From positions 248,001 to 312,000 of the forward strand of contig NZ_POYJ01000005.1 of NCBI RefSeq assembly GCF_002895435.1: a stretch of 64,000 nucleotides of DNA, written 5' to 3'. Position 1 is the stretch's first letter. Each line of letters starts with the position of its first letter. The position numbers were made by a program, and so were the translations under genes. Source of the DNA: Aquimarina sediminis (GTDB lineage Bacteria > Bacteroidota > Bacteroidia > Flavobacteriales > Flavobacteriaceae). Of the stretch, positions 9,234-18,422 are shown in pieces. The notes below the pieces were generated by a model. The model was not told the origin of the DNA and searched no databases. It saw only the letters and a program-made list of their open reading frames with translations.

Positions 9234-11051
9234 ATGAATAGTATTGAAAACGTAGAGACATTATCGGATGAAGCCATAACAAAAAATGGAAACATGGATA
9301 TGGCTAAGGTGTTATCACCTAGGAGAAAATCTACAGCAAGCACAACTATAGAAGAATTGGCGATCGAGCAGTTAGAACATTTTCAAATAGATGTTGATAG
9401 CGCCTATGGAGAAGCCCTGAAAGGTGCCGCTATGGATATTTACCATGCACAATCAGATATTTCTAAATTACAGGAAATAACCAATAATACAATTGCAAAA
9501 TTAGATCAGGGAGAAAAAGTAGCGTACTTTAATGCTAAACGTTTTTTATCCTTTCAGATAGCAAAAGTATTAGAAACATTACAAAACCCGCTAAGTAAAA
9601 CTTATCAGTCTTTAGGGCAATCAGACGAATCTTTACAAGCCAAAGGACCTCACCCTTTGTTTAATAATATTGCAGCCTTGTTTTCTGCAACTCCAGTAAT
9701 CGCACGTACTTCTACATACGATTACTCTTGTACAGAATGGGTTGATGATGCTTTTAATGGCAAGGAATCAATACACCATATATACTCTAGATTGTTGAAC
9801 CCTACCTCTATGGCCCTGGCTACTCATATGGTGCATATAGAAGCAGGTAAATATGCAGATGAGTATACTGCATGGAATTTTAATAGCGGTATGGCGGCTG
9901 TGGATGCGTTATTAAGTAATGTATTAAACCATGGAGATGTTCTTATACTTTCTAGAAATATCTACGGAGGAGTTTATCAGTTAATCGAAGATTATTTTGC
10001 TAAAAAGAATAAGTTTGCGATTAATGTGGTTTGGTTTGATGGATATGCTATTGAAGATTTTAAGCCAGTATTAGAAAAAGCAAAAGAGGATTATAAGGAT
10101 ATTCTTTCTTCTGGTAACAAATTGCATGTCTATATGGAATCCCCTTGTAACCCACACGGTTATATGCTGGATGTACCCGCTATTTGTAAAGTTTCTAAGC
10201 AAAATGGAGCAACAGTAATGTTGGATGGTACTGTGTCTACACCATTTTTAATAAAGCCTTTACAACATGAAGATGAAGAATGTAGACCAGATTTCTTATT
10301 TCATAGCTATACCAAAGATATTACCGGATCAGGTAATGCAATAGCAGGAGGTGTTATCGGTAAAAATAATCTAATGTTCTTGCCAAAAGGAGACGAGGTA
10401 GATGGGATAAAATGGGATGAAACTTTATTCTGGAACGTATACTACATTAAAGGTGCTTTCTTAGATTCTGATACTGCATTCGAGGTGTTGTCGGGTATGA
10501 AAACATTAAGCATGAGAATGGTTCAAAAATGTGTAAACACTTTGGTGCTCGCTAAGTTTTTCGACTCTAACCCAGGTATTACAGTACACTGTAACGCACT
10601 AGAAAACAATCATAATCATGGTATTATGAAGAAAATTAGTAAGTATCAATTAGCTTCGCCTTTATTCACTATTGATTTTGAAAAAGCAAAAGTATCGGAT
10701 AAGTCATTTAAAATGTTCTTTGATACGTTAGCCCCTGCATTTGGTCTTCAGGTAAGTTTAGGGCAGATTAATACTACACTTTTGTGCCCCGCATTTACAT
10801 CTCATTCTGAGTTAGGTAAGGATGCACTTCTAGAAGCAGGTATCCATAAAACAACAATGAGAGTATCAGTAGGTAATGAAAATCCAAAAGAATTAATACA
10901 ACACTTTATGCAATCTGTAAAACTAATGATAGATCCTGAAAAACCAGGATTCTCTAGTTCTTTCTTATCCCGAAGCGAAGTAGATAAATTATATGCAGAT
11001 ACATATATGGAAGTACAGCAACAATTAGTAGATCACGGATACTTAAATTAA
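9234..11051 (+). CDS. Cys/Met-metabolism PLP-dependent enzyme with long N-terminal extension
   Basis: A 605-residue protein of the cystathionine gamma-synthase/methionine gamma-lyase fold. The canonical residues are present: Y184-x-R186 in HHIYSRLLNP, Y244 in the RNIYGGVYQL loop, D331 in VMLDGTVSTP and the PLP lysine K361 in HSYTKDITGSG. The usual length is about 400 residues; here about 170 extra residues precede the catalytic domain and are mostly helical. The extension has no motif I recognise. The third gene of the operon starts 14 bp after the aldehyde dehydrogenase. It could be a lyase on homocysteine or methionine, or a synthase; the reaction is uncertain. Confidence 0.8.
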   Translation: MNSIENVETLSDEAITKNGNMDMAKVLSPRRKSTASTTIEELAIEQLEHFQIDVDSAYGEALKGAAMDIYHAQSDISKLQEITNNTIAKLDQGEKVAYFNAKRFLSFQIAKVLETLQNPLSKTYQSLGQSDESLQAKGPHPLFNNIAALFSATPVIARTSTYDYSCTEWVDDAFNGKESIHHIYSRLLNPTSMALATHMVHIEAGKYADEYTAWNFNSGMAAVDALLSNVLNHGDVLILSRNIYGGVYQLIEDYFAKKNKFAINVVWFDGYAIEDFKPVLEKAKEDYKDILSSGNKLHVYMESPCNPHGYMLDVPAICKVSKQNGATVMLDGTVSTPFLIKPLQHEDEECRPDFLFHSYTKDITGSGNAIAGGVIGKNNLMFLPKGDEVDGIKWDETLFWNVYYIKGAFLDSDTAFEVLSGMKTLSMRMVQKCVNTLVLAKFFDSNPGITVHCNALENNHNHGIMKKISKYQLASPLFTIDFEKAKVSDKSFKMFFDTLAPAFGLQVSLGQINTTLLCPAFTSHSELGKDALLEAGIHKTTMRVSVGNENPKELIQHFMQSVKLMIDPEKPGFSSSFLSRSEVDKLYADTYMEVQQQLVDHGYLN

Positions 11052-11080
11052 ATACATTAACAATTAAAACTTTAAAAATT

Positions 11081-11638
11081 ATGATTAACGGAATTAATTT
11101 AGAGGCTTTAGGGAAGTATAAAAATTCAGTTGAACAGAATCCTAAGAATGGAATGTATTCTGGAGGTATTAAAGCGACCTGGTTAGGAGGAACAAAAGTT
11201 GGGGTTGAAACCAATGCATTACAACTTGGAGATGAAAAGATACCTCATAGCTTTTCTTTTATTATTGATGAGCCAGAACAACTATTAGGAGCGCATTCTT
11301 CTCCAACACCCCAGGACTATTTGTTGGGTGGACTTTCGGGCTGTATGATGGTAACTTTTGTAGCTATGGCTTCAATAAAAGGAATCGAATTAGAACGAGT
11401 TTCTTTAGAGATAAAATCAACTTTAGATTTACAAGGGTTTTTGGGGATAAATGAAACTTCTCCTGTAGGATACGATGCAATAGAATATTGTTTTACTGTT
11501 GAAGGGAATGGTACAGAACAGGATTTTGAAGAAATTGCGGATCAGGTTATCCAATTTTCACCAAATTATGCTACTGTATCAAAAAAAGTAAAAATGATTT
11601 CTAGCCTGGTAGTTAACCCTACAATGGTAAAAAATTAG
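11081..11638 (+). CDS. OsmC-family protein
   Basis: A 185-residue OsmC/Ohr-fold protein. The peroxidatic-type cysteine lies in GGLSGCMMVTFVAMA (about residue 90), and a second cysteine is in IEYCFTVEG. Family members reduce organic hydroperoxides or persulfide-like species through a cysteine pair. It begins 30 bp after the PLP enzyme and is the last gene before a strong terminator, so it belongs to the operon. A protective role against reactive sulfur made by the upstream PLP enzyme is an attractive but untested idea. Confidence 0.8.
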   Translation: MINGINLEALGKYKNSVEQNPKNGMYSGGIKATWLGGTKVGVETNALQLGDEKIPHSFSFIIDEPEQLLGAHSSPTPQDYLLGGLSGCMMVTFVAMASIKGIELERVSLEIKSTLDLQGFLGINETSPVGYDAIEYCFTVEGNGTEQDFEEIADQVIQFSPNYATVSKKVKMISSLVVNPTMVKN

Positions 11639-11680
11639 TTAGTTTAGTTTGGATTTACCCGTTTTTGGTGGCAAATAAGG

Positions 11681-11712
11681 AAGGGCTGTATGAAATTTTC
11701 ATGCAGCCTTTT
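11681..11712 (+). terminator. Intrinsic terminator of the homoserine dehydrogenase-OsmC operon
   Basis: A 15-bp stem with two G-U pairs: AAGGGCTGTATGAAA at 11681-11695 pairs with TTTCATGCAGCCTTT at 11697-11711. It ends in a T run 43 bp after the OsmC stop codon. Confidence 0.8.
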
Positions 11713-11889
11713 AATATGGAAACCTAAGTACTTGATAAAAAATCTATTGTGCTATTAATGAGTAGATTCTGTTCTTCGACGAAGTGATAAATCGGCTCAC
11801 CTCTATATCATATAAATTTTTGTTGTGTACAAAATATAGAATAGTAAATTGAAAAGATAAATTTATCATATGCTGTAAGTAATGAAGAG

Positions 11890-11921
11890 AAAAGGCTGTT
11901 TAAAACTTTAAACAGCCTTTT
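11890..11921. terminator. Bidirectional intrinsic terminator
   Basis: AAAAGGCTGTTTAAA and TTTAAACAGCCTTTT form a perfect 15-bp stem, with A and T runs on both flanks. It lies 75 bp from the stop of the minus-strand subtilase and can serve both directions. Confidence 0.8.
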
Positions 11922-11996
11922 ACAGAATACACAAACAAACAAGTTTGCTTATTTACAATTAACTAATTTCTCAAATAAAAATGTCACTAGAGTTTT

Positions 11997-13244
11997 TTAT
12001 TTTTTTGCAACTCCTATTGGAGCAGAATATCCTCCTTTACTAACAGTACCATCAGTAAAAATCTTACCAGTTCCATTAACAAGTAATATACCTGCCAAAT
12101 GAGGAGAAGCCATTGAAGTACCAGATTTTTGGGCAAATTCATTACCACCTATACCACAAGACCAGATCCCTGTTCCCGGAGCCCATGCATGTACATTATC
12201 TCCATAGCTAGAACCACCTGCAGCAGTATCTGTATTGGTCATGTTTCCAACTACCCAACATCCTTTGATATATGCTCTTTGTGGTGAGTAATATTGTACA
12301 TCATCATTATTATTACCTGCAGCCATGGCTCCAAATGTTGTTTTTGCTAAGTTTCTGAAAGCAGTTTCGTAAGCCACACTAATTGTTCTATTACTAAACC
12401 CTATGCTATAGTTCCATACATCACCATAACTAGCATTATTAGCAACATAATTGATTCCTGCAATGATTTGTGCTTGTGTTCCTGATCCACCATCACTTAA
12501 TACTTTTACTGCTACAATTGTAGCTCCTGGGGCAACTCCAACAACACCATCTCCATTGTGCATCGCACCAATAGTTCCTGCCACATGAGTACCATGACCA
12601 TTTCTGTCTCCCCAATTGTTATCTACAAAAGTAGTGCTACGATTATAATCGATGTTAAGATCAGGATGAGCATATACACCACTATCCAGAACCCATGCCG
12701 TTTTTCCGGTAGAGTAGGTGTATCCTCCAACTCTTACAACCCCCCAGTCTACATAATCTCCTCCGGTTTCATAATAACCAGTGGTAGCCGCAGCTTTATT
12801 AGAGTCGTTTCCTGTTGTAACGGTAGGCATTACTCCTTGCTCTACAGTAACGTCTAACTTCTCAATGTAATTTGGTTCTACAGCAAGAATGTTAGGATCT
12901 TTTTTAAGTAGCTCTACTTCTTTTGTAGAAATACCATCAACGTTAAATCCCTGTATCGCAGTTTCGTAAACAAATTTCATTTTATCCGAAGAAATTTTGT
13001 ATTTGGATAAAATACCAGATGCTTTTTGGGTTACTTTTTGTTTGTTCTTTTTTAACTTTTCATCCTCTTTAAAAACAATAATATAGCTATTAGGAACGGC
13101 TTGTGCAGCACTAATATCTGTAGAAGGAATTTCTGTTGATAGTTCTTCAGAAACTTTTTCTTTAGAACAAGAATTTAAAAAAGTTGCCATTCCAAGAATG
13201 ATTAGAACCATTTTAATACGAATAGTTTTTTGAATTGTTTTCAT
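11997..13244 (-). CDS. S8-family subtilisin-like serine protease, lipoprotein
   Basis: A 415-residue secreted protease. Residues 1-26 form a lipoprotein signal ending in NSC (Cys26 lipidated). An I9 inhibitor propeptide spans about 50-128. The catalytic domain carries Asp187 (WVLDSGV), His217 (NGHGTHVAG), Asn311 (MAAGN) and Ser377 (SGTSMASPHLAG), so the triad is complete. It should be tethered to a membrane facing the periplasm or cell surface and act in protein breakdown. A promoter-like pair lies just upstream (13269-13299). There is no T9SS sorting domain. Confidence 0.9.
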   Translation of the reverse strand: MKTIQKTIRIKMVLIILGMATFLNSCSKEKVSEELSTEIPSTDISAAQAVPNSYIIVFKEDEKLKKNKQKVTQKASGILSKYKISSDKMKFVYETAIQGFNVDGISTKEVELLKKDPNILAVEPNYIEKLDVTVEQGVMPTVTTGNDSNKAAATTGYYETGGDYVDWGVVRVGGYTYSTGKTAWVLDSGVYAHPDLNIDYNRSTTFVDNNWGDRNGHGTHVAGTIGAMHNGDGVVGVAPGATIVAVKVLSDGGSGTQAQIIAGINYVANNASYGDVWNYSIGFSNRTISVAYETAFRNLAKTTFGAMAAGNNNDDVQYYSPQRAYIKGCWVVGNMTNTDTAAGGSSYGDNVHAWAPGTGIWSCGIGGNEFAQKSGTSMASPHLAGILLVNGTGKIFTDGTVSKGGYSAPIGVAKK

Positions 13245-13268
13245 AATATTAAGTTTATGTTAAGATTT

Positions 13269-13299
13269 CAAAAATCTATAAAGACATATGTTTAACAAA
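13269..13299 (-). promoter_or_regulatory. Bacteroidota-type promoter of the subtilase gene
   Basis: On the minus strand, TTTG (13299-13296) and GATTTTTG (13276-13269) are 19 bp apart. This fits the Bacteroidota TTTG / TAnnTTTG pattern with one mismatch. Transcription would start about 18-20 bases before the ATG. The rest of the 299-bp gap 13245-13543 holds only this and the terminator at 13491-13524. Confidence 0.5.
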
Positions 13300-13490
13300 T
13301 CGTATTCTTAGTTTTTTTGTTAAAAACTGAAAACTATTCTATAAAAGAGGGTTTTTTGATGCGATATTCGAATTTTATTAGGTCTAAATGAGCTAAGGTT
13401 ATGATGTGTAATGTGTTGTTTACTAAGTTTTTATTGTTTTCTATTTCGAATTTATTCTGAGTGAACATGCTTTATGAAACATATGGAAAT

Positions 13491-13524
13491 AAAAAAAACA
13501 CATTGAGAACAATGTGCTTTTTTT
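13491..13524. terminator. Terminator after nhaC (works on minus strand)
   Basis: CACATTG at 13499-13505 and CAATGTG at 13510-13516 form a stem with a 4-base loop. It is flanked by seven As and seven Ts, so it can end transcription on either strand. It lies 20 bp beyond the NhaC stop. Confidence 0.75.
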
Positions 13525-13543
13525 ATATGTTGTTTGATAGTTG

Positions 13544-15028
13544 TTAGCTTTTGGCTAACTGTTTTATTTTTATTCTGAAAGCAGCAAAAAGTAACGTCAT
13601 AAACGGGCTTAACCAGTTGAAAACAGCAAAAAAGAAATAATCAGCAACAGGCACGCCTAGTACACCACTTTGATATGCGCCACAGGTGTTCCATGGCACT
13701 AAAACAGAGGTTACTGTTCCAGAATCTTCAAGCGTACGACTTAGGTTTTCTGGTGCCAGCCCTTTGTCTTTAAAAGCTTTGGCATACATTCTTCCTGGTA
13801 CCACAATAGCTAGATACTGATCTGAAGCCGTTACATTTAATGCAAGACAGCTTATAACTGTACTGGCAAAAAGCCCAAAAACAGAATCAAACAAATTCAA
13901 TAAAGCACTACTTATTCTCGATAAAGCACCTATGGCATCCATAACACCGCCAAAAACCATTGCACATACAATTAGCCAGATTGTTTTAAGCATTCCAGAC
14001 ATACCTCCAGCAGAGAATAAATCATTAAGTTCTGTACTTGTAGTTTCTACTGCGGTATCAACCGTCATAGCTTTCATAACTCCTATATATGCAGAATTAA
14101 AATTAAGTTCTTTACTTCCTGCAATTTGCATTAGAATTTCAGGTTGCGCAATAATAGCAGCAATCGCACCAAATAAGGTTCCTGCTAATAAAGCAATTAG
14201 AGGAGGAGTCTTTTTTACAATTAGCCCAATGACCAGTACAGGAACGATAAACAGCCAAGGAGAGATGTTAAAAGCACTATCAATGGCATTTAATTGTTCG
14301 CTAATCTCTGGTGTTCCCGATGTATCAATCGAGAAACCTACTATAATAAAAAATATTAGCGTAACTGTTATCGTTGGTACAGTGGTGTAAGTCATATATT
14401 TAATATGATCAAACAAATCACCACCAGCCATCGCAGGAGCAAGATTTGTGGTATCCGATAAAGGAGACATTTTATCCCCAAAATATGCACCTGATATTAC
14501 TGCACCAGCGGTCATTCCTAATGAAATCCCAAGAGTGTCACCAATTCCTATCAGTGCAATACCTACTGTAGCCGAAGTAGTCCACGAACTACCTGTAGCG
14601 ATTGATATAATTGCACAGATAATTACACATGCAGCTAAGAATATCGTAGGATTAAGAATCTGTAAACCATAATATATCATTGTTGGGATAATACCGCTAA
14701 CCAACCATGTTCCTGCAAGAGAACCTACCATTAACAATATAAGCAGGGCTCCAGTAGTAGATTTTACGTTTTTAGCTACTTCTTCCATCATTCGTTTGTA
14801 TGATACTTTATTAAAAAAGCCAACAATAGCGGCAACCGCAGCGCCTAGAAGTAAAATAAATTGATTACTACCGCTTAATGCGTCATCACCAAAAGCATAC
14901 GTAACGTTATAAAACAACATCCCAACCAGAACCAAAATAGGTATCAGTGCTTCCCAAATGTTTAATTCTTTATTTTCAATAATTTCTTCTTTTTGGGGGG
15001 TAGTAGGTGTGATGTTTTGACTTTGCAT
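13544..15028 (-). CDS. nhaC: Na+/H+ antiporter, NhaC family
   Basis: A 494-residue inner-membrane protein with roughly 11-13 hydrophobic segments. Hallmarks are IATGSSWTTSATVGIALIG, AGAVISGAYFGDKMSPLSDT and the late GTVTSVLVPWNTCGAYQSG segment, all typical of NhaC proteins. It would exchange sodium for protons, which fits a marine lifestyle. It is transcribed divergently from the CPBP protease across a 670-bp gap. Confidence 0.9.
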   Translation of the reverse strand: MQSQNITPTTPQKEEIIENKELNIWEALIPILVLVGMLFYNVTYAFGDDALSGSNQFILLLGAAVAAIVGFFNKVSYKRMMEEVAKNVKSTTGALLILLMVGSLAGTWLVSGIIPTMIYYGLQILNPTIFLAACVIICAIISIATGSSWTTSATVGIALIGIGDTLGISLGMTAGAVISGAYFGDKMSPLSDTTNLAPAMAGGDLFDHIKYMTYTTVPTITVTLIFFIIVGFSIDTSGTPEISEQLNAIDSAFNISPWLFIVPVLVIGLIVKKTPPLIALLAGTLFGAIAAIIAQPEILMQIAGSKELNFNSAYIGVMKAMTVDTAVETTSTELNDLFSAGGMSGMLKTIWLIVCAMVFGGVMDAIGALSRISSALLNLFDSVFGLFASTVISCLALNVTASDQYLAIVVPGRMYAKAFKDKGLAPENLSRTLEDSGTVTSVLVPWNTCGAYQSGVLGVPVADYFFFAVFNWLSPFMTLLFAAFRIKIKQLAKS

Positions 15029-15360
15029 ATGCTGAATTCGAAATTTAATGGATGTAATGTTACGATATTAATAAAAATTATGCAATGTCTCGATTGAGTT
15101 TAATTGTTTTTAGGAAAAAATTGAAGAGGTAGAGGTTAAAACCGTATACTGGTTACGCTTTTAATCGTATTTATTTGCATTTAGTCGATAATTTGTTTTT
15201 TCTTTTTTGTTAATGTTATCATAATTTCTGCAAAAGGTCATACTTTCGAAGTGTCAAGCAAAGTAAGAGAAAAATTGTAATTGTTAATACAACTTTTTTT
15301 GTCCCATTTGAAAATAATTACCCCGAAATTACCCCTATTTATCAACCTAATTACATTCAT

Positions 15361-15385
15361 AAGCCTCAAACCCCAGAGGCTTTTT
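15361..15385 (+). terminator. Orphan intrinsic terminator 1
   Basis: AAGCCTC (15361-15367) pairs with GAGGCTT (15376-15382), followed by Ts. No plus-strand gene ends upstream. Confidence 0.65.
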
Positions 15386-15607
15386 GATTTTTTTAAAATG
15401 TAAAAGAATCACTTAATGCACTTTATCGATTATTTTGGTTTTTAATCGATATTTATGTTTTTTTGGTATCTTATTTTTGTAATATTTTTGGAAGAACTAT
15501 ATACTTTTATAGTATAGAAATAAAATAATATAAATACTAAAAATATTGATTAGCCCCTTGAATTAAATTAGCGTTTTACCCAGAATTTATTTCGCCCTAA
15601 ACTTGAT

Positions 15608-15634
15608 AAGCCTCACTCCCTAGAGGCTTTTTTT
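15608..15634 (+). terminator. Orphan intrinsic terminator 2
   Basis: The stem is the same AAGCCTC/GAGGCTT pair as in the first orphan terminator, 247 bp downstream, followed by a run of seven Ts. It lies about 70 bp before the protease start codon. Confidence 0.65.
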
Positions 15635-15701
15635 GTGTTAAGAAAGTTTTTAATAACATTTATTTCATTTTTTATACAGAAATTAGTCAAAAACTATTTT
15701 G

Positions 15702-16334
15702 ATGCAGACTAATTTGTATAAAGGTTTTGAATTATTCTTACTTTTTATTGTACTTCCGGTAAGTTTCTTATTGGATTCTCATTTTCTTTTTAAAGTTGTA
15801 CCCACTGCTATAGGTTTCATATATATATTAGTTTTTTTAAAACGAAAAGGTCTTTTAAAGCTTAGACTTCCTAATAAAGAACATTGGAGTCCTTTTTGGA
15901 GGGAGATCGTAATAAAACTTGCCATTATAATGATGATAACTGGATTATATGTCTTCTTGATTGCTCCAGATAAGTTGTTTTTGGTTATGCTAAAAAGACC
16001 AGAATTATGGGGTATCATACTTTTGGTATATACATTTTTATCAGTTTGGCCACAGGAGATTATTTATAGAGCCTTCTTTTTTGAACGATACAAAGGGTTA
16101 GTGTCCAATAAGTGGTTGTTTATTTTTATTAATGCAATACTATTTTCTTTAGCACATCTTTTTTTGGGTAGCTTTTTGGTACAGTTGTTAACTTTTGTAG
16201 GAGGTTTATTATTTGCCTATACCTATCAAAAGACAAAGTCAACCATTTTAGTTTCAATAGAGCATGCCATTTATGGCAACTGGTTGTTTACAGTTGGAAT
16301 GGGAGAGATGTTAGCTTTTCCTGGGGTTGAATGA
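15702..16334 (+). CDS. CPBP-family intramembrane metalloprotease
   Basis: A 210-residue membrane protein of the CAAX-protease/bacteriocin-processing (Abi) family. The three conserved motifs are [23 protein letters not shown] and EHAIYGNW. The first Glu of the usual EExxxR motif is Gln here, while the second Glu and the Arg remain. Start ATG 15702 is chosen over the in-frame TTG at 15699. Its 3' end overlaps the convergent RdgB gene by 24 bp. The substrate is unknown. Confidence 0.8.
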   Translation: MQTNLYKGFELFLLFIVLPVSFLLDSHFLFKVVPTAIGFIYILVFLKRKGLLKLRLPNKEHWSPFWREIVIKLAIIMMITGLYVFLIAPDKLFLVMLKRPELWGIILLVYTFLSVWPQEIIYRAFFFERYKGLVSNKWLFIFINAILFSLAHLFLGSFLVQLLTFVGGLLFAYTYQKTKSTILVSIEHAIYGNWLFTVGMGEMLAFPGVE

Positions 16335-16907
16335 TTCGTTAGAAAAATCTTCAATTAATTGTTGTATAGCTTTTCCACGATGACCTATCTTGTTTTTTTC
16401 TGATAAAGGAAGCTCTGCAAATGTTTCGGTATACCCACTGGGTAAAAAAATGGGATCATATCCAAAACCTCCTTCGCCTCTTTTTTTTGTGGTAATCTTA
16501 CCAGAACATATTCCTGTAAATGTTTTTAACTCATCGTCCAAAATTAAAGCAATAACAGTTTTAAATTGTGCATTGCGATTTTCTTTATCCTTTAGCTCCA
16601 TTAACAACTTCTCCATGTTAGCATTGGCATTTTTTTCTTTTCCTGCATATCTGGCAGAATATACACCAGGAGCGTTGTCCAAGGCTTCAACTTCAAGACC
16701 AGTGTCATCAGCAAAACAATCATATCCATAATGATCTTTGATATATCTAGCTTTTTGTTCGGCATTGCCTTCAATGGAAGGAGAGGTTTCGGGAATATCT
16801 TCGGTACATCCGATATCAGCAAGAGATATCAATTGGATATGTTGTGGCATCAAAGCCTGAACTTCTTTTAACTTGTTCGGATTGTTGGTAGCAAATACTA
16901 GTTTCAT
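16311..16907 (-). CDS. rdgB: RdgB/HAM1 non-canonical purine NTP pyrophosphatase
   Basis: A 198-residue house-cleaning enzyme that hydrolyses ITP, dITP and XTP to monophosphates and so keeps deaminated purines out of nucleic acids. The N-terminal [15 protein letters not shown] is the nucleotide-binding signature. [20 protein letters not shown] and [13 protein letters not shown] are conserved active-site regions. It is the last gene of a three-gene minus-strand operon, 6 bp after the KdsC-like gene. Confidence 0.93.
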   Translation of the reverse strand: MKLVFATNNPNKLKEVQALMPQHIQLISLADIGCTEDIPETSPSIEGNAEQKARYIKDHYGYDCFADDTGLEVEALDNAPGVYSARYAGKEKNANANMEKLLMELKDKENRNAQFKTVIALILDDELKTFTGICSGKITTKKRGEGGFGYDPIFLPSGYTETFAELPLSEKNKIGHRGKAIQQLIEDFSNESFNPRKS

Positions 16908-16913
16908 TAATTA

Positions 16914-17438
16914 TTATGCTTTTGCATCAAAATTTGAGATCCATTTTCCTTGAACTTTTAGAACCTGTTCTATAACATCTCTTACACATCCTTTACCACC
17001 TTTCTTAAACGATACATATTTAGAGACTTCTTTGATTTCGGCTACAGCATCCTGAGGGCAGGTAGGTAGCCCAATCATTTCCATTACTGGCAAATCAGGT
17101 ATATCATCCCCCATATATAAAACATTCTCAGTTTTTAAATTACGTGCATTAAGGTATTCATTTAATTGCTCTGTTTTATGATGTGCCCCAAGATATATGT
17201 CGGTTATTCCTAATCCTTTTAGTCGTTGACGAACCCCTTCATTTTTACCACCAGAGATAATACATACATTATAGCCTTGATCAACCGCAGCTTTGAGTGC
17301 ATAACCATCCTTAATATTCATTGTTCTCAATAATTGACCATCTGTATTTATAATAACGGTTCCATCAGTTAATACACCGTCGACATCAAAAATAAAAGTG
17401 GTGATGTGGTGTAGGTATTCTTTATAACTTTTTTCCAT
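16914..17438 (-). CDS. kdsC: KdsC-like HAD phosphatase (KDO-8-phosphate phosphatase)
   Basis: A 174-residue C0-type HAD phosphatase without a cap domain, as in KdsC. Motif I is FDVDGVLTDGT (residues 18-28), motif II the IISGGKN region, and motif IV MGDDIPDLPVM. KdsC removes phosphate from KDO-8-phosphate for lipopolysaccharide core synthesis. It overlaps the upstream DUF2520-type gene by 17 bp and is followed closely by rdgB. Small HADs of this type can have other substrates, so the assignment is strong but not exclusive. Confidence 0.85.
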   Translation of the reverse strand: MEKSYKEYLHHITTFIFDVDGVLTDGTVIINTDGQLLRTMNIKDGYALKAAVDQGYNVCIISGGKNEGVRQRLKGLGITDIYLGAHHKTEQLNEYLNARNLKTENVLYMGDDIPDLPVMEMIGLPTCPQDAVAEIKEVSKYVSFKKGGKGCVRDVIEQVLKVQGKWISNFDAKA

Positions 17439-18186
17439 ATTTAGATTGTATTGCTTTGGTAAGGGTTAGGTAAATTTCTTGTTGCAAAGGATTCGTTACT
17501 ATTTTCGAATGCCTTTTTATGGTTTCACTGTCATTACGTATTGCCGGACCTGTTTGCGCAAGATCAGGGTTTATTTTAGTGGCTTTTTCAGCCGTTTCTA
17601 GAATCAAAGGATGTAAAATCTCAAAAGGAATCTTATGCTCTTTACAGATATCATTTCCTACAGAAAATAGATAGTTCGTAAAATTATTTACAAATACAGC
17701 CGAAACATGTAGTATATTTCGTTGTTCTGATGATATATCGTATGTTTTTTCCGAAAGTGTAGATGCTAGGTTTTTTAAAATTTTTAAATCTGATGTATTT
17801 ACTGCTTCCAAACAAAAAGGAACTTTGCTAAAGTCTACACTTTTGTCTTTACTAAACGTTTGTAAAGGATAAAACACCCCTTTTCGGTGAGCATTATCGA
17901 TAGTGTCCATAGGAACACTTCCAGACGTATGAACGACTAGTCTATTCCTAAAAGGTAATAAAGCAGAAACTTCACTAATAGCGTCATCGCTTACTGCCAG
18001 AATATAAATATCAGCTTCTTTAATAGAACTCAGATCTTTTATAATGGTATTCTCTTTTTGATCAGAGGACAACTGCAAGCCTTTACGATTATAGCACTGA
18101 ACTACTTCTGCCGATTTATTGTTACAAAAGGCAGTATATAAATGTTTGGCTACATTTCCGGCGCCAAGAATTACAATTTTGATCAT
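17422..18186 (-). CDS. Rossmann-fold and DUF2520 domain protein
   Basis: A 254-residue protein with an N-terminal NAD(P)-binding fold (IKIVILGAGNVAKHLYTAF) and a C-terminal helical DUF2520-type domain. It resembles F420/NADP-dependent oxidoreductases and ketopantoate-reductase-like dimers. The start is placed at ATG 18186, directly before the GxGxxA motif; an upstream alternative would add 26 unconvincing residues. A TATTTTTG box (18198-18191) lies only a few bases upstream. It heads the operon with kdsC and rdgB. The substrate is unknown. Confidence 0.78.
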   Translation of the reverse strand: MIKIVILGAGNVAKHLYTAFCNNKSAEVVQCYNRKGLQLSSDQKENTIIKDLSSIKEADIYILAVSDDAISEVSALLPFRNRLVVHTSGSVPMDTIDNAHRKGVFYPLQTFSKDKSVDFSKVPFCLEAVNTSDLKILKNLASTLSEKTYDISSEQRNILHVSAVFVNNFTNYLFSVGNDICKEHKIPFEILHPLILETAEKATKINPDLAQTGPAIRNDSETIKRHSKIVTNPLQQEIYLTLTKAIQSKYGKKL

Positions 18187-18422
18187 TTGGCAAAAATAAG
18201 GAAGTTCCCTTAAATAGTAGAATAATACATTTTTTTTGTTGACCCTCATTGAGTACAAAAACATAAATGAGAATAAAGAACATAAATGAGTAAAGTTTAA
18301 AAAAACATAAAATCTTGTAACCTTTTTTTGATGTTTTTATCTAAAGCTTATTAATGCTTTGATATGAATTAATATCCAAGAGATTGATTTTAATTTTTTT
18401 TAAAACCACAAAAAATAATGTT

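Larger units (their letters stand above)
11639..11996. other. 358-bp intergenic between convergent genes, two terminators
   Basis: This gap separates the OsmC gene and the subtilase gene, which converge. It holds one strong hairpin near each end (11681-11712 and 11890-11921). Both stems contain the letters AAGGCTG or its wobble form. Nothing else coding or structured was recognised between them. Confidence 0.6.
15029..15701. other. Large intergenic region with two orphan plus-strand terminators
   Basis: About 670 bp lie between divergent genes (nhaC on the minus strand, the protease on the plus strand). No ORF is convincing. It contains two hairpins with T tracts on the plus strand, which do not belong to either flanking gene. 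The simplest reading is one or two short non-coding transcripts; see the terminator entries and the finding. Confidence 0.5.
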
